This document shows positions 61,131-64,000 of a DNA stretch of 64,000 nucleotides, piece after piece. Where the stretch lies: contig NC_012489.1 of assembly GCF_000010305.1 (NCBI RefSeq), positions 1,674,001 through 1,738,000 on the forward strand. Reading direction: 5' to 3'. The notes beneath the pieces are model-generated. The model saw nothing but the letters and a program-made list of their open reading frames with translations. It ran no database searches and was not told the origin of the DNA. Positions within the stretch are counted from its first letter, which is position 1, and each line of letters starts with the position of its first letter. The position numbers were made by a program, and so were the translations under genes. Origin of the DNA: Gemmatimonas aurantiaca T-27 (lineage in GTDB: Bacteria; Gemmatimonadota; Gemmatimonadetes; Gemmatimonadales; Gemmatimonadaceae).

Positions 61131-63251
61131 ATGGCCGATCCGTTTGACCGTGACAGGGAACGCCGTGTGCCGTCGCGGCGTCCTCCGCGACTCACGTTCG
61201 ACACGCCGGTCACCTATCTCAAGGGTGTGGGCCCTGCGCGGGCGCTCATGCTTGCTCGGCTCGGCATCACAGTGGCCGGCGATCTGCTGCGCCATGTGCC
61301 ACACCGGTATGAAGACGCCTCCACGATCACGCCCATCAATGATGCGGCGATTGGGGCCGATGTCAGCGTCCTTGGGCAGGTCATCGCCAAGGGCGTGCTA
61401 CCCACGCGCAAAGGCCTGCGGGTTTTTCAGGCAGTCATCCAGGACAGCTCCGGGCTGATCGAGATCGCCTGGCCGGGCCAGCCGTTCCTCGATCGCACGA
61501 TCAACAAGGGAGATTGGCTGTTGTGCACCGGCCCCGTGCGCTTTTTCCACGGGAGACGGTTACAGCCGCGCGAGTACGTGAACCTCGGTCCCGATGAAGA
61601 GGGCACCGGTGGCGGACGTGTGCTGGCGATCTATCCGAGCACCGAAGGCCTCTCGGTGCGTATGCTGCGCTCGCTGGTGCAACAGCATCTCGATGCGCTG
61701 CTGCCACTGGTGCAGGAACCGCTTCCCGCAGATGTGCTGCAGGAAGCCGATGTCCCGGCGTTGCCGGAAGCCCTCCGCATGGTGCATCGACCCGCCTCGG
61801 TGGCCGAAGCCGAACGGGGACGGGCGCGCCTGGCCTTCGAAGAGTTGTTGTGTGTACAGGTGCTGCATCGCCGCGCGCACCAGGTGGCTCGTCAGGCGCG
61901 CCCCGGACGTGCGCTGCGCAGCCGGCGCACATTGACCACGCAGTTGCGTGAGCAGTTGCCCTATGCGCTCACGGCGGCGCAGGTGCGGGCCGTCCGTGAG
62001 ATCGCCACCGACATGGGCAGCCCGTGGCGCATGCACCGCTTGTTGCAGGGAGATGTCGGCGCGGGCAAGACCGTGGTCGCGCTCTTCGCCGCGCTCATCG
62101 CCATGGAAAACGGGGCCCAGGTGGCCCTGATGGCCCCCACCGAATTGCTCGCCGAACAGCACGCGCGTGGCATGACCGCGCTGCTCGCGCCGCTTGGGAT
62201 TGCACCGGTCTTGCTCACCGGACGCCTGTCAGCGGCCGATCGTCGCGCGGCGCTGGCTCGCATTGCCGACCCGGCCCCCGCGCTCGTGGTGGGCACGCAT
62301 GCGTTGCTGCAATCGGACGTGGCATTCGCCAATCTTGGCCTCAGCATCATCGACGAGCAGCACCGCTTTGGTGTGGAACAGCGCGCCGTGCTCGGAGACA
62401 AAGGGACGGCCACCGACGTCCTGCTCATGACGGCCACCCCCATCCCACGTTCACTCGCGTTGACGCTGCACGGGGATCTCGATGTGAGTGTCCTCGACGA
62501 ACGACCACCGGGGCGACAGCCGATCACGACCGTGGTGCGGCGGGAATCGGCACGGGACAAGGTCTTTGCATTTGCCGCCAGTGAGCTCGATGCGGGGCAT
62601 CAGTTGTATGTCGTCTATCCGCTGATCGAGACCAGCGAAAAGATCGACCTCAAGAACGCCACGACGATGTTCGACACGCTGGTCGCCGGACCGCTGGCTG
62701 GCCGCCAGGTCGCCCTGCTGCATGGCCGTATTCCCGGCGAGGAACGTGATGCCATCATGCGGCGGTTCCGCGATGGGGAGATCGATGCGTTGGTATCCAC
62801 GACGGTCATCGAAGTGGGGATCGATGTGCCCAACGCCAGCGTCATGATCATCGAACACCCCGAGCGCTTCGGACTCTCGCAGTTGCACCAGCTACGGGGC
62901 CGCGTGGGTCGCGGGCAGGCCCGGTCCTACTGCATCCTGCTGGGGGATGTGGGGGGGGAGGCGGCGGAACGGCTCGAGCTGTTTGCCGGCACCGAAGACG
63001 GCTTCGAGATCGCCCGGGCCGATCTGCGTCTGCGTGGCATGGGAGACCTGTTTGGCGCCCGCCAGCACGGGGATCCCGCGTTTCGGGTGGCGGACCTCCT
63101 GCGGGACGAGGCCCTGCACGATACGGCCCGTGAGGTGGCCGATCGCCTGCTGGCGCAGGACCCCGAATTGGCGCAGCCGGCGCATGCGGGCCTTCGGCAC
63201 CTGCTGACGGTGGGCTATGCCCGTGCGCTCGATCTGTTCCGGGTCGGCTGA
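61131..63251 (+). CDS. recG: ATP-dependent DNA helicase RecG
   Basis: A 706-residue superfamily 2 helicase that remodels stalled forks and Holliday junctions. The N-terminal wedge/OB domain (~1-210) includes 'VTYLKGVGPARALMLARLGI'. Walker A is 'GDVGAGKTVVALFAA', the Walker B box is 'IIDEQHRFG' (DEQH). 'LMTATPIPRSLALT', 'VYPLIE' and 'VSTTVIEVGIDVPNASVM' are motifs III-V, and 'QLRGRVGRG' is motif VI. The C-terminal TRG/wedge region ends with 'LLTVGYARALDLFRVG'. Length is at the family norm. Confidence 0.97.
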   Translation: MADPFDRDRERRVPSRRPPRLTFDTPVTYLKGVGPARALMLARLGITVAGDLLRHVPHRYEDASTITPINDAAIGADVSVLGQVIAKGVLPTRKGLRVFQAVIQDSSGLIEIAWPGQPFLDRTINKGDWLLCTGPVRFFHGRRLQPREYVNLGPDEEGTGGGRVLAIYPSTEGLSVRMLRSLVQQHLDALLPLVQEPLPADVLQEADVPALPEALRMVHRPASVAEAERGRARLAFEELLCVQVLHRRAHQVARQARPGRALRSRRTLTTQLREQLPYALTAAQVRAVREIATDMGSPWRMHRLLQGDVGAGKTVVALFAALIAMENGAQVALMAPTELLAEQHARGMTALLAPLGIAPVLLTGRLSAADRRAALARIADPAPALVVGTHALLQSDVAFANLGLSIIDEQHRFGVEQRAVLGDKGTATDVLLMTATPIPRSLALTLHGDLDVSVLDERPPGRQPITTVVRRESARDKVFAFAASELDAGHQLYVVYPLIETSEKIDLKNATTMFDTLVAGPLAGRQVALLHGRIPGEERDAIMRRFRDGEIDALVSTTVIEVGIDVPNASVMIIEHPERFGLSQLHQLRGRVGRGQARSYCILLGDVGGEAAERLELFAGTEDGFEIARADLRLRGMGDLFGARQHGDPAFRVADLLRDEALHDTAREVADRLLAQDPELAQPAHAGLRHLLTVGYARALDLFRVG

Positions 63252-63455
63252 GGTAAGACCTTTTTTTCGGCCAATCGTCCTTGCTCTGAGTCCGCACATG
63301 GCGGACGGCTGAGGTGTGAGCGAGATTACCCGACTCGGATCGAGATCAGAAAATGCCCGGCGGATTGGCGTTCGGGGACGTTCTGGATACCGGTGGAGTC
63401 GTGCGACGTCGCTCGCTCTCGGAGTAGCAAGTAGGCGCATTGCGATCGAGGGGTT

Positions 63456-64000
63456 GTGCCGGGGCCGTCCAGATTACGCACGCGATCAATTGTTGCGGCG
63501 CTGCTGACCTTTGTCGGCGCGTTGCTCGTGGGCGTCGCTTTCGATCGGTGGTACGGCGAATCGCTCATGGAGCGCGAGCGCGAACGCGTGCGCGCGTATG
63601 TCGCGCCGTATGCCGGTGCCATTGAAGGTGTTTTCAATCGGCATGTCGGTCGGCTGGCCGGTCTGGTCGCCTTTGTCGATGCGCAGCCGTCGGTGTCGTC
63701 GATGCACGCGGCGTTTCCCACGATCGCGGAAGGATTGCGCGCCGCTGCGCCGGGCCTTCGCGCGCTGCAACTCAACCGCGCCGGACGAATCGTCGCCACG
63801 TTTCCCATGGCCGATTCGGCGCGCTTGCTCGGATACGACCTGTTGAGCGATCCGCGTCCCGAGATTCGTGGGGATGTGCGACGGGCGATGGATTCGGACC
63901 ACATGGTGATCAGTGGGCCGTCCGCGCTGCTGCAGGGTGGTGTGGGACTCATCCTGCGGCAACGGGTCTCCAATGTGCGCGCCGGGTTTCCCGATCTCGT
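63456..64000 (+). CDS. CHASE-domain membrane sensor, N-terminal part (runs off window)
   Basis: From GTG 63456 the frame is open for 181 residues to the window end. A basic start and membrane helix ('VAALLTFVGALLVGVAF') precede a CHASE domain: 'LRALQLNRAGRIVATFPMAD', 'LLGYDLLSDPRPEIRGDVRR' and 'ISGPSALLQGGVGLILRQRV' match the ligand-binding fold pattern. CHASE sensors are usually followed by histidine kinase or GGDEF/EAL output; it cannot be seen here. TTG codons upstream are out of frame or poorer. Confidence 0.78.
   Translation, partial: MPGPSRLRTRSIVAALLTFVGALLVGVAFDRWYGESLMERERERVRAYVAPYAGAIEGVFNRHVGRLAGLVAFVDAQPSVSSMHAAFPTIAEGLRAAAPGLRALQLNRAGRIVATFPMADSARLLGYDLLSDPRPEIRGDVRRAMDSDHMVISGPSALLQGGVGLILRQRVSNVRAGFPDL

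Noticed and set aside
63242-63306. Terminator after recG
   Set aside because: A T7 run follows only a 4-base stem, and the nearby 6-base hairpin (63290-63306) has no T-run, so I cannot support a terminator.
63511-63846. 111-residue plus-strand frame near the window end
   Set aside because: Out of frame with the CHASE-domain protein that starts at 63456 and runs off the window.
1-64000. CRISPR arrays, IS elements, prophage
   Set aside because: No regularly spaced direct repeats, transposase, integrase or phage structural motifs were found by reading.

Overview
The window is GC-rich, gene-dense bacterial chromosome with almost every gene on the plus strand in tightly overlapping operons. Gene content and order suggest a diderm, meso-DAP-peptidoglycan bacterium of the Gemmatimonadota, probably Gemmatimonas-like. 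The supporting features are a DUF2723 membrane protein, a chemosensory/MglA cluster with TPR and DUF4388 proteins, a PEP-CTERM protein, large exported peptidases and a dcw cluster with both ftsA and ftsZ. The phylum assignment is inference; no rRNA is present. No CRISPR array, transposase, integrase or prophage was seen.

Layout. 1-336 is the end of ftsH. 367-11190 holds cdaA, a DUF2723 protein, yggS, divIVA, a purine nucleoside phosphorylase, ileS, a DksA/TraR zinc-finger gene, two tandem lspA genes and rluD. The order yggS-divIVA-ileS-traR-lspA-rluD matches the segment that follows ftsZ in many Gram-positive dcw clusters, but here it lies tens of kilobases upstream of ftsZ. About 11.17-26.98 kb is a chemosensory cluster: cheW, cheY, cheA, cheC, a large TPR protein, a DUF4388 protein, an MglA-like GTPase, a protein with two DnaA-like AAA+ domains, a DUF4388-TPR protein, cheD, cheB, a second cheW-like gene, another TPR protein and a membrane metallopeptidase. 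No receptor or CheR lies inside it. A 57-residue membrane protein, tRNA-Val(UAC) and an exported TPR protein with a strong terminator follow.

29.37-44.83 kb is the dcw cluster: promoter, rsmH, ftsL, a PASTA-containing ftsI, murE, murF, mraY, murD, ftsW, murG, murC, ftsQ, ftsA. Most junctions are 4-base or 1-base overlaps, so translational coupling is likely. ftsZ is separated from ftsA by about 10.8 kb holding an amino-acid permease, a lipoprotein, an OmpR-type two-component pair on the minus strand, an M14 peptidase, a PEP-CTERM protein and a carboxypeptidase-regulatory-like protein. This stretch and the ftsZ upstream region each carry a long imperfect inverted repeat that resembles a small non-autonomous element. 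ftsZ is coupled to an M23 endopeptidase gene. After a terminator come a VWA membrane protein, ftsY, recG and the start of a CHASE-domain sensor that runs off the window.

Together the window covers septal peptidoglycan precursor synthesis (murE/F/D/G/C, mraY), septal synthesis and divisome assembly (ftsI, ftsW, ftsL, ftsQ, ftsA, ftsZ), probable septal hydrolysis (M23), lipoprotein maturation (lspA x2), membrane targeting (ftsY), cyclic-di-AMP synthesis (cdaA) and a polarity- or motility-type signalling system (Che proteins, MglA, tandem DnaA-like ATPase). The last of these is the least described part.
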